64,000 nt of DNA from Ornithinimicrobium faecis. GTDB taxonomy: Bacteria > Actinomycetota > Actinomycetes > Actinomycetales > Dermatophilaceae. The notes beneath the pieces are model-generated. The model was not told where the DNA came from. It saw nothing but the letters and a program-made list of their open reading frames with translations, and did no database searches. Of the stretch, positions 8,215-16,665 are shown in pieces. Each line of letters begins with the position of its first letter. The stretch's first letter is position 1. The position numbers and the translations under genes were made by a program. The DNA is taken from contig NZ_CP099489.1 of NCBI RefSeq assembly GCF_023923225.1, positions 2,418,001 through 2,482,000 of the forward strand, given 5' to 3'.

Positions 8215-8993
8215 GCGGCGCGGGCAGCCCAGCGGTTGCCGTGCTTGTCGACCACCAGTGGCAGTCCGAAGGTCCGCGAGAGATTCTCACCGGTCAGCGT
8301 CGTCTCGAGCGGCCCGGCTGCCTCGACCTGACCGTCGCGCAGCATCAGGATGTCGGTGAACCCCGGCGGGATCTCCTCGACGTGGTGGGTGACCAGCACC
8401 ATCGCCGGGGACTCGATGTCCTCGGCCAGGGTCTGCAGGCGACCGACGAGGTCCTCGCGCCCGCGCAGGTCCAGCCCCGCGGCCGGCTCGTCGAGCAGCA
8501 TGAGCTCGGGGTCGGTCATCAGGGCGCGGGCGATCTGCACCCGCTTGCGCTCGCCCTCGCTCAGGGTGGAGAAGCGGCGGGTGGACAGGTGGTCGACGCC
8601 GAGCGCGACCAGGAGCTCGTCGGCGCGGCCGGTGTCCATCTCGTCATACTCCTCGCGCCAGCGGCCGGTGACCCCCCACGAGGCGGTGACGACCACGTCA
8701 CGCACCATTTCCTCGGCGGGGATCCGGTCGGCGAGGGCGGCGCTGGCCAGGCCGATGCGGGGTCGCAGATCGAAGACGTCGACGGTGCCGAGCACCTCGC
8801 CGAGGATGCCCGCGACACCCATCGTCGGGTGGATCCGGGCGGCGGCGATCTGCAGCAGAGTCGTCTTGCCCGCGCCGTTGGGGCCGATCACGACCCAGCG
8901 CTCACCCTCCTCGACGGACCAGTCGATGTCGTGCAGCAGCGTGTTGCCGCCACGGCGCACACCGACACCGGCAAATTCGAGGACATCGCTCAT
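8211..8993 (-). CDS. ABC transporter ATP-binding protein (stand-alone)
   Basis: A 260-residue ABC ATPase with Walker A GPNGAGKT (37-44), signature LSEGE (144-148), Walker B LMLLDEP (164-170) and switch histidine in VTHHVEE. The WRWREEYDEMD-type insertion and the overall pattern recall YlmA/ModF-like ABC ATPases. No permease with an ABC-type fold is adjacent; the coupled membrane gene is TauE-like, which normally needs no ATPase. The ATG at 8993 is preferred over TTG at 9002 because a TAACCT -10 lies 8 nt upstream. Confidence 0.85.
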   Translation of the reverse strand: MSDVLEFAGVGVRRGGNTLLHDIDWSVEEGERWVVIGPNGAGKTTLLQIAAARIHPTMGVAGILGEVLGTVDVFDLRPRIGLASAALADRIPAEEMVRDVVVTASWGVTGRWREEYDEMDTGRADELLVALGVDHLSTRRFSTLSEGERKRVQIARALMTDPELMLLDEPAAGLDLRGREDLVGRLQTLAEDIESPAMVLVTHHVEEIPPGFTDILMLRDGQVEAAGPLETTLTGENLSRTFGLPLVVDKHGNRWAARAA

Positions 8994-9001
8994 GTCGAGC
9001 A

Positions 9002-9007
9002 AGGTTA
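9002..9007 (-). promoter_or_regulatory. Putative -10 of a leaderless promoter (ABC ATPase operon)
   Basis: On the minus strand TAACCT ends 8 nt before the ATG at 8993. It lies back to back with the plus-strand -10 at 9025-9030 in a 43-bp divergent intergenic region. Confidence 0.45.
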
Positions 9008-9024
9008 GTTTGCCGCCGGGTGCT

Positions 9025-9030
9025 TACCAT
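9025..9030 (+). promoter_or_regulatory. Putative -10 of a leaderless promoter (gene at 9037)
   Basis: TACCAT ends 6 nt before the ATG at 9037. No convincing -35 was seen. Confidence 0.45.
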
Positions 9031-9036
9031 CACCGC

Positions 9037-9786
9037 ATGGCTGACCTGCCGGCAAGTGTGCGCGTCGCGCTGTGGTCCACGGCGGCGCTCAGTGGCGCTC
9101 TGGACGTGGATGCGGTGCCCCGCCGCGCCATGCCTGACCTGGATCATGTGGACGGTCTGGTGGCCCAGCTCGGCCTGTGGCGCGACCTGGGTGAGCGGCT
9201 GGTGCTCGTGGCGCTCCCCCGGTCCGGCGACCTGCGCAGTATGCCGAGGGGCCCGGCCGACCTGATCGCTGCGGCCACGGAGGCGGAGGAGTTGGTCTAT
9301 GTCACCGGCCTCGGCGGAGCCCTGGTCCCGCAGATCCAGACCTTCGGTCCCGAGGGCGACCAGGGCTGGGAGGCGCAGTGGACCGCCTTCGACTCGGACC
9401 CGGTCCCCCAGCACGTCGTCCAGCAACTCTCCCTGCCCGATGCCGAGCTGGAGCTGCGCCGCGGCGTGGCAGCCCTCACGCAGCAGCTCGCGGACGCTCC
9501 CGGTCAGCCGCTGAGCGGCCACGGCCTCGAGGCGGTCGTGCGCGGCAGCGTGGACGAGGTCTGGGGGCTCCCCGAGGGACTGCCGCCGCGGGCCATCCGG
9601 GTGATCGAGCTGGCCGGTGCCATCACCAACCTGGCCGGTGCCGGGCTGGACCACCGGCTGCACAGCGTGGACTCAAACTCGACCCTGCAGCGCGAGCGGA
9701 TCCTGCGCGAGCTCCACGACGTCTCAACCCAGGCGCTGGTCGCAGCCACCAACGTCGGTGCGCTCTACCTCGCCGGCTGGCGCTGA
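9037..9786 (+). CDS. Conserved actinobacterial hypothetical protein
   Basis: A 249-residue soluble acidic protein that I do not recognise as a named family. It has no signal peptide or membrane segment. The first 70 residues alternate short strands and acidic turns; the C-terminal half is helical, ending in a long helix (LQRERILRELHDVSTQALVAAT) with alternating charges. The same frame stays open far upstream on the strand opposite the ABC gene, but that part is a shadow. The ATG at 9037 is supported by the -10 six bases before it. It is divergent from the ABC ATPase operon. Confidence 0.7.
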   Translation: MADLPASVRVALWSTAALSGALDVDAVPRRAMPDLDHVDGLVAQLGLWRDLGERLVLVALPRSGDLRSMPRGPADLIAAATEAEELVYVTGLGGALVPQIQTFGPEGDQGWEAQWTAFDSDPVPQHVVQQLSLPDAELELRRGVAALTQQLADAPGQPLSGHGLEAVVRGSVDEVWGLPEGLPPRAIRVIELAGAITNLAGAGLDHRLHSVDSNSTLQRERILRELHDVSTQALVAATNVGALYLAGWR

Positions 9787-9819
9787 GCCAACCACCACCA
9801 ACACCCCTCCATGCCACCA

Positions 9820-9947
9820 CCTCGACCGAGCGCGTGAGCCCCCGAGTTTCACCTCGACCGAGCGCGTGAGCCCCCGAGTTTCACCTCGACCGAGCGCGTG
9901 AGCCCCCGAGTTTCACCTCGACCGAGCGCGTGAGCAGCCGAGAGTCA
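9820..9947 (-). repeat. Family B 32-bp tandem repeat, 4 units, overlapping the glgA stop
   Basis: Four units begin at 9820, 9852, 9884 and 9916 on the plus strand. Units 1-3 are essentially identical; unit 4 has a few changes. On the minus strand each unit contains GCTCACGCGCTCGGTCGAGG. The unit nearest glgA contains its TGA stop (9945-9947); in the other units the matching bases also read TGA. Same core and period as the arrays at 2846 and 50381. Confidence 0.95.
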
Positions 9948-11162
9948 GCCAGCCAGCACCGAGCGATAGACCTCGACGGTGCGCTCGGCAATGGTCGTCC
10001 AGCTAAAGTGCTCCACAGCACGCGTGCGGCCCGCCTCACCCATCTGCCGGGCACGGTCCGGGTCGGAGACGGCATGGTTGATCGCGGCCGCTAGATCGCC
10101 GACGAACTTCTCCGGGTCGAGCGGTGTGCCGGTGCCGTCGGTGACCTGCTCGATCGGCACCAACCAGCCGGTCTCGCCGTCGACGACGACCTCGGGGATG
10201 CCACCGGTGGCGGTCGCCACGACGGCCGCACCGCAGGCCATTGCCTCAAGGTTGACGATGCCGAGCGGTTCATAGACCGACGGGCACAGGAAGACCGTCG
10301 CGTGGGACAAGACCGCGATGACCTTCTCGCGCGGCAGCATGTCACCGATCCAGATCACGCTGTCACCGTCGGAGCGCCCCTGGCGCAGCACGTCGACCAG
10401 GCCGATGACCTCGGCCTTGATCTCCTCCGTGTCCGGAGCGCCGGCCAGGAGCACGACCTGCACCTCCTCGGGCAGCTCGGCCAGGGCGCGCAGCAGATAG
10501 GGCAGGCCCTTCTGGCGGGTGATGCGCCCGACGAAGACGACCGCCGGACGGTCGGGGTCCATGCCGAGCTCGCGGACCGCGGCGCGGGCCTCCTCGGAGG
10601 TGTTGCGCTGCCACAGCTGGGAGTCGATGCCGTTGTGCACCACGTGCACCCGCTCGGGGTCGATGGCCGGATAGCTCGCCAGGATGTCCTTGCGCATGCC
10701 GGCGGAGACCGCGATGACGCCCGCGGCCGCCTCATACGCGGTTTTCTCCACCCAGGAGCTGACGCGATAACCGCCACCGAGCTGCTCAGCCTTCCACGGG
10801 CGCATCGGCTCCAGGCTGTGCGCCGAGATCACGTGCGGGATGCCGCCGAGCAGGCTCGCCAGGTGGCCGCCCATGTTGGCATACCAGGTGTGTGAGTGGA
10901 CCAGCTCAGATCCATCGGTGACCACGTCCGAGGCCATCGCGACGTCGACGCCGAGTGTCTTGAGGGCTGCGTTGGCCGAGACCAGATTCTGCGGTGTCGG
11001 ATAGCCGGTCGTGTCCGGTTCGTCCACGGGCTCGTCGAAGGCCCGCACCGACACCGTGAGGTCGGGGAGCTCTCGCAGGGCACGGCTCAACTCGGCGACG
11101 TGCACGCCGGCACCGCCGTAGATGTTGGGCGGGTATTCACGGGTCAGAATGTCGATGCGCAC
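9945..11162 (-). CDS. glgA: Glycogen synthase / alpha-maltose-1-phosphate synthase (GT4)
   Basis: A 405-residue GT-B glycosyltransferase. The N-terminal donor loop is ILTREYPPNIYGGAGVH (residues 4-20). The C-terminal nucleotide-sugar site has GRITRQKGLPYLL and the E...E motif YEPLGIVNLEAMACG. In actinobacteria this GT4 enzyme has been shown, as mycobacterial GlgM, to make maltose 1-phosphate from ADP-glucose, so glgM is an equally likely name. It is divergent from glgC, which makes the ADP-glucose donor, as in mycobacteria. The start is GTG at 11162 with TAGCGT ending 7 nt upstream; the longer open frame is rejected. Its stop lies inside a tandem repeat. Confidence 0.88.
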   Translation of the reverse strand: MRIDILTREYPPNIYGGAGVHVAELSRALRELPDLTVSVRAFDEPVDEPDTTGYPTPQNLVSANAALKTLGVDVAMASDVVTDGSELVHSHTWYANMGGHLASLLGGIPHVISAHSLEPMRPWKAEQLGGGYRVSSWVEKTAYEAAAGVIAVSAGMRKDILASYPAIDPERVHVVHNGIDSQLWQRNTSEEARAAVRELGMDPDRPAVVFVGRITRQKGLPYLLRALAELPEEVQVVLLAGAPDTEEIKAEVIGLVDVLRQGRSDGDSVIWIGDMLPREKVIAVLSHATVFLCPSVYEPLGIVNLEAMACGAAVVATATGGIPEVVVDGETGWLVPIEQVTDGTGTPLDPEKFVGDLAAAINHAVSDPDRARQMGEAGRTRAVEHFSWTTIAERTVEVYRSVLAG

Positions 11163-11169
11163 GACGGCC

Positions 11170-11175
11170 ACGCTA
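11170..11175 (-). promoter_or_regulatory. Putative -10 of a leaderless promoter (glgA)
   Basis: On the minus strand TAGCGT ends 7 nt before the GTG at 11162. Confidence 0.4.
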
Positions 11176-11203
11176 GCGGCTATCTGCCGGGGCCGCTCCC
11201 CTG

Positions 11204-11232
11204 TCGACCAAAGTCGCTCGGGGCCATAGGTT
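11204..11232 (+). promoter_or_regulatory. Putative glgC promoter, leaderless
   Basis: TCGACC (11204-11209) and TAGGTT (11227-11232) are separated by 17 bp and resemble a housekeeping -35/-10 pair. The -10 ends 6 nt before the glgC ATG. It shares a 76-bp divergent region with the glgA promoter. Confidence 0.5.
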
Positions 11233-11238
11233 GAGGGC

Positions 11239-12492
<1,254 letters not shown>

Positions 12493-12595
12493 GCACCTCC
12501 CGACCGGCAGGGAGGGGTCACCTCCCACCCGTCCGCTCGTCCAGTCCGTGGTCGTGTCTGAGGCGGACGTATGCCGAGTGAGCACCTGTTCGGAT

Positions 12596-12601
12596 TAGGG
12601 T
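12596..12601 (+). promoter_or_regulatory. Putative -10 of a leaderless promoter (cphB)
   Basis: TAGGGT ends 6 nt before the cphB ATG. No good -35 was found at 16-18 bp spacing. Confidence 0.45.
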
Positions 12602-12607
12602 GCATCC

Positions 12608-13537
12608 ATGTCGTCGCACGTGACCCCAGTCTCGGACCCTGTCGAACCCTCGGAGGAGCAGGTGCAACGCACCCTCCTCGTGATCGGCGGAGCAGAGGAC
12701 AAGCGACGACGCGTGGTCGTGCTCAAACGTTTCGTGCGACTCGCCGGAGGCCGGGACGCCCGGGTCGTCGTCATTCCGACCGCATCGTCGATGGCCGAGG
12801 AGGCCTTCGAGGTCTACCAGTCCGTCTTCGGCCGTCAGCACGTCACGGACGTCTCCCTGGTCAACCCCCAGGACCGGCAGCAGGCGTCCGACCCGGCCCT
12901 CATCGAGGCCATCGACAACGCCACCGGCGTGTTCGTGACCGGCGGCAACCAGCTCAAGCTCGGTCAGTTGATCGTCGGCACCCCGGTGCACGACGCCATC
13001 ACCCGCGCCTATCACCGGGGCGCGGTCATCTCCGGCACGTCGGCGGGCGCCTCGGTCCTCAGCCAGTTCATGATCTCCATGGGCGAGGAGGGTGTGGTGC
13101 CACGCCAACGCGTGTCACAGGTCAGCGCGGGGATGGGTCTGCTCCCCGGCGTCATCCTGGACCAGCACTTCGGTCAACGCACCCGGTATGCCCGGTTGCT
13201 GTCGCTGATCGCGGCCTCCCCGAGTCTGCTGGGTGTCGGGATCGATGAGGACACCGCCGCCGAGATCGTCAACGAGCGCTCCATGACGGTCGTGGGCTCC
13301 GGTGCCGTCTACGTCGTGGACGCCCGCGCAGCAGTGTCCGACGCCCACGAGGCGCGTCGGGACGCACCGCTGATGGTGTCGGGTGCTGTCGTGCACTCGT
13401 TGCCCTTCGGGTCCACGTTCGACCTGCAGGCCGCACAACTGACTGATTTCGTGGAGATGCACTCAGAGGTGGCCGTGGTCACGTCCCCCACTGACGTGCA
13501 CGACACCGCCAACGCAGCCGCCGCGCTGCGCCGCTGA
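12608..13537 (+). CDS. cphB: Cyanophycinase
   Basis: A serine exopeptidase that cuts cyanophycin (multi-L-arginyl-poly-L-aspartate) into beta-Asp-Arg dipeptides. The 309-residue protein has the peptidase S51 nucleophile elbow GTSAGAS with Ser145, an oxyanion/substrate loop VTGGNQLKL (110-118), and LDQHFGQRTRYARL with a candidate catalytic histidine near residue 187. It lacks a signal peptide, so it acts on intracellular granules. It lies 20 bp upstream of cphA in one operon, the usual arrangement for a synthesis/mobilisation pair. An AGGAGG sequence before cphA suggests separate translation initiation. Confidence 0.93.
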   Translation: MSSHVTPVSDPVEPSEEQVQRTLLVIGGAEDKRRRVVVLKRFVRLAGGRDARVVVIPTASSMAEEAFEVYQSVFGRQHVTDVSLVNPQDRQQASDPALIEAIDNATGVFVTGGNQLKLGQLIVGTPVHDAITRAYHRGAVISGTSAGASVLSQFMISMGEEGVVPRQRVSQVSAGMGLLPGVILDQHFGQRTRYARLLSLIAASPSLLGVGIDEDTAAEIVNERSMTVVGSGAVYVVDARAAVSDAHEARRDAPLMVSGAVVHSLPFGSTFDLQAAQLTDFVEMHSEVAVVTSPTDVHDTANAAAALRR

Positions 13538-13557
13538 CCGGACCCCAGGAGGCCCCA

Positions 13558-16431
13558 ATGTCCCAGTCCCAGTCCCCCACCGCGCCGGCGGCTCCTGACC
13601 TGCGCATCGTGGAGCAGCGGGTCTACCGCGGTCCCAACATCTGGAACTACGAGCAGGCGATCCACCTGGTCGTGGATCTGGGCGTGCTGGAGCAATATCC
13701 CTCCAACCTGCTTCCCGGCTTCACCGAGCAACTCCTGGAGTGGCTGCCCGGTCTGCAGAATCACGTCTGCTCCCGGGGCAAGCCCGGTGGCTTCGTCGAG
13801 CGGCTGCACGAGGGCACCTGGGTGGGACACATCAGCGAGCACCTCGCCCTCCAACTGCAGGGCGAGGCAGGCCACGACCTGCGCCGCGGCAAGACCCGGG
13901 CCGTGAGGGGCAAGCCCGGTCAATACAACGTCATCTACTCCTACCTCGACGAGCGGGTCGGTCTGGCCGCCGGTGAGCTTGCGGTGCGCCTGGTCAATGC
14001 GGCGGTGGCCCAGGACAGCGAGTTCGACTTTCCCAGTGAGATGGACGACTTCCTGCGTCTCGCCCAGCGCACGGCCTTCGGCCCCTCGACGAACGCGATC
14101 CTGGAGGAGGCTGTCGCCCGGGACATCCCCTTCATCCGCCTGAACAACGCCTCCCTGGTGCAGCTGGGTCAGGGCGTGCACCAGCAGCGGATCCGGGCGA
14201 CGATGACCTCCAAGACCTCGGCCCTGGCCGTCGACATCGCGGGTGACAAGTCGCTGACCAACACCCTGCTCTCCTCGGCTGGTCTGCCGGTGCCACTGAG
14301 CGACACGATCCGCACCGAGGACGGCGCGGTCCAGGTGGCCAACCGGATCGGCTACCCCGTCGTCGTCAAGCCGCTGGACGGCAATCATGGCCGTGGGGTC
14401 GGCATCAACCTGCGCAATGAGGCGGAGGTGCGGGCACACTTCCCGATCGCCGCAGAGCAGTCGCGACGCGGGGTCATGGTGGTCGAGTCCTTCATCAGCG
14501 GCAACGACTACCGCTGCCTGATCGTGGGCGGCCGGATGCAGGCCATCGCCGAGCGGGTGCCGGCCCACGTGGTCGGCGACGGCACCCACACGATCAACGA
14601 GCTCGTGGAGATCACCAACGCCGACCCACGCCGCGGGGTCGGCCACGAGAAGGTGCTGACCCGGATCGCGATCACCGAGGGCACCGAGGCGCTGGTGCGC
14701 AACCAGGGCTTCGAGATGGACGGCGTGCCCCCGGAGGGCACGATGGTCAAGCTCGCGCTGACCGGCAACATGTCGACCGGAGGCATCTCGGTCGACCGCA
14801 CCTTCGACGCACACCCGGAGAACATCGAGATCGCTGAGGAGGCGGCCCGGCTGATCGGACTGGACGTCGCGGGCATCGACTTCATCTGCCCCGACATCTC
14901 GGCACCGGTCCGCGAGACCGGCGGCGCGATCTGTGAGGTCAACGCCGCGCCCGGGTTCCGCATGCACACTCACCCGACGGTCGGTGAGCCGCAATACATT
15001 GCCAAGCCCGTGGTGGACCTGCTCTTCCCACCCGGCACTGCCGCACGGGTGCCGATCGTGGCGGTCAGTGGCACCAACGGCAAGACCACGACCTCACGGA
15101 TGATCGCCCACATCATGAAGGGCCTGGGCAAGCAGGTCGGCATGACCTCCACCGACGGCATCGTGATCGACGAACGACTGGTCAAGCGGGCCGACGCCTC
15201 CGGCCCGAAGTCTGCGCGCATGGTCCTGCAGAACCCTCGGGTCGACTTCGCCGTCATGGAGGTCGCTCGTGGTGGCATCCTGCGCGAGGGCCTTGGCTAT
15301 GACCGCAACGACGTGGCAGTGGTCACCAACGTCTCGGCAGACCACCTCGGGCTGCGGGGCATCGACACGGTCGAGCAACTGGCTGCGGTCAAGCGCGTCA
15401 TCGTGGAGGCCGTGCCTCGCAACGGTTTCGCGGTGCTCAACGCCGACGACCCCAACGTCCGCGACATGCGACGCAGCTGCAGCGGAAGCATTGTCTACTT
15501 CTCGATGCAGCCCCCCGGCAGCCCCGAGCGAGACTTCATCGAGACCCGCCTGCGTCGCGGGGGCCGGGCCGTGGTCCTGGAGCCCACGGAACGCGGCGAG
15601 ATGATCGTGATCCGCCACGGGCGCCGCTCCATGCAGCTCGCGTGGACGCACCTGCTGCCCAGCACCTTCGGTGGTGCTGCCCGGTTCAACATCGCCAACG
15701 CGATGGCCGCCGCGGGTGCCGCCTTCGCCTGCGATGTGCCCCTGCACGACATCCGACAGGGGCTGCGCACCTTCACCACCAGCTACTACCTGTCCCCCGG
15801 ACGCCTCAACATGCTCGACGTCAAGGGCGTCAGCGTGGTGGTGGACTACTGCCACAACCCGGCCGGCATGCGCGCCATCGGCGAGTTCGTCGACAACCTG
15901 GCCGAGCAGAAGGAAGCCGCGATCGACAACGCCCGGATCAGCCGGATCGGGGTCATCGGTGGCACCGGCGACCGGCGCGACGACGACCTGGCCGAGTTGG
16001 GTGCCGTGGCCGCCAAGCACTTCGACGTGCTGGTCGTTCGCGAGGACGACAACCCGCGTGGGCGTCCCCGGGGCGAGAGCGCCGAGCACGTGGTGCGCGG
16101 CATCAACGAGTGCATCGAGGCTGGCGAGGCCCGGGTCCGCAAGATCGACACTGTGCTCCCAGAGGTCGACGCAGTCCGGCACGCCATGGTGCTCAGCAAC
16201 CCCGGCGACCTCCTGGTCGCCTGCGTGGACAAGCACGCCCGGGTGCTCGCCGAGCTCGAGGACCTGAGCAACTCGGCGTATGCCGGATCCCGGGCCGACG
16301 AGGAGCGCGTCGGCGACCCCGACCTCGACCCGGCCGAGCTGGGCGTGGCGGCCGGGGCCTCCGGCGAGGAGTCCCGCAGCGACTACACCGATCTGGAGGC
16401 CGCGGAGGCTGAGGCGGGCGAGCGGGTCTGA
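13558..16431 (+). CDS. cphA: Cyanophycin synthetase
   Basis: Makes cyanophycin by adding Asp to the backbone and Arg to each side chain, using two ATP per dipeptide. The 957-residue protein has the full layout: an N-domain with YRGPNIWNYEQAIH near residues 21-34, an ATP-grasp domain (about 200-480; VVKPLDGNHGRGVGINL and CEVNAAPGFRMHTHP visible), and a Mur-ligase-like domain with P-loop GTNGKT at 505-510 and MEVARGGILREGLGYD. In the enzyme family the ATP-grasp half adds Asp and the Mur half adds Arg. The C-terminal 60 residues are acidic and low-complexity. AGGAGG precedes the ATG. Its TGA lies in a duplicated segment followed by a strong hairpin. Confidence 0.96.
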   Translation: MSQSQSPTAPAAPDLRIVEQRVYRGPNIWNYEQAIHLVVDLGVLEQYPSNLLPGFTEQLLEWLPGLQNHVCSRGKPGGFVERLHEGTWVGHISEHLALQLQGEAGHDLRRGKTRAVRGKPGQYNVIYSYLDERVGLAAGELAVRLVNAAVAQDSEFDFPSEMDDFLRLAQRTAFGPSTNAILEEAVARDIPFIRLNNASLVQLGQGVHQQRIRATMTSKTSALAVDIAGDKSLTNTLLSSAGLPVPLSDTIRTEDGAVQVANRIGYPVVVKPLDGNHGRGVGINLRNEAEVRAHFPIAAEQSRRGVMVVESFISGNDYRCLIVGGRMQAIAERVPAHVVGDGTHTINELVEITNADPRRGVGHEKVLTRIAITEGTEALVRNQGFEMDGVPPEGTMVKLALTGNMSTGGISVDRTFDAHPENIEIAEEAARLIGLDVAGIDFICPDISAPVRETGGAICEVNAAPGFRMHTHPTVGEPQYIAKPVVDLLFPPGTAARVPIVAVSGTNGKTTTSRMIAHIMKGLGKQVGMTSTDGIVIDERLVKRADASGPKSARMVLQNPRVDFAVMEVARGGILREGLGYDRNDVAVVTNVSADHLGLRGIDTVEQLAAVKRVIVEAVPRNGFAVLNADDPNVRDMRRSCSGSIVYFSMQPPGSPERDFIETRLRRGGRAVVLEPTERGEMIVIRHGRRSMQLAWTHLLPSTFGGAARFNIANAMAAAGAAFACDVPLHDIRQGLRTFTTSYYLSPGRLNMLDVKGVSVVVDYCHNPAGMRAIGEFVDNLAEQKEAAIDNARISRIGVIGGTGDRRDDDLAELGAVAAKHFDVLVVREDDNPRGRPRGESAEHVVRGINECIEAGEARVRKIDTVLPEVDAVRHAMVLSNPGDLLVACVDKHARVLAELEDLSNSAYAGSRADEERVGDPDLDPAELGVAAGASGEESRSDYTDLEAAEAEAGERV

Positions 16432-16623
16432 CGCCCACGGCGCAAGTGCATGGATCATTCACGCGACACGCCGAAACCAGTGTGAAGGATCCATGCAGTT
16501 GGCGGGCCGAGACGCGGGCGGGTCCCGCAGCGGGCTAGTGGGTCTGACGCTCACGGCACACGTGCATGGATGATTCACGCGACTTGCCGATATCTGCGTG
16601 AATCATCCATGCACTTGTCGGCC
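16424..16623 (+). repeat. Two direct copies (~85 bp) of the cphA 3' end
   Basis: Copy 1 (16424-16508) begins with GGGTCTGA, the last cphA codons and stop; copy 2 (16540-16623) begins with the same GGGTCTGA 116 bp later. Both contain an inverted repeat. The arms are perfect in copy 2 and degraded in copy 1. The segment fills most of the 234-bp gap between the convergent cphA and Mur-ligase genes. Confidence 0.85.
16562..16614. terminator. Perfect 19-bp hairpin between convergent genes
   Basis: GTGCATGGATGATTCACGC and its exact reverse complement are separated by 15 nt. It lies between two converging genes and could act as a bidirectional terminator or 3' RNA-stability element. No T-tract follows on either strand, so intrinsic termination is not certain. 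Confidence 0.6.
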
Positions 16624-16665
16624 CCGTGGGTCCCGTCTCGGGGTGGGTGAGCCCAACTCATTCCC

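Noticed and set aside
12495..12515. Hairpin after glgC as a terminator
   Set aside because: Only a 6-bp stem (CCTCCC/GGGAGG) with an 8-nt loop and no T-tract.
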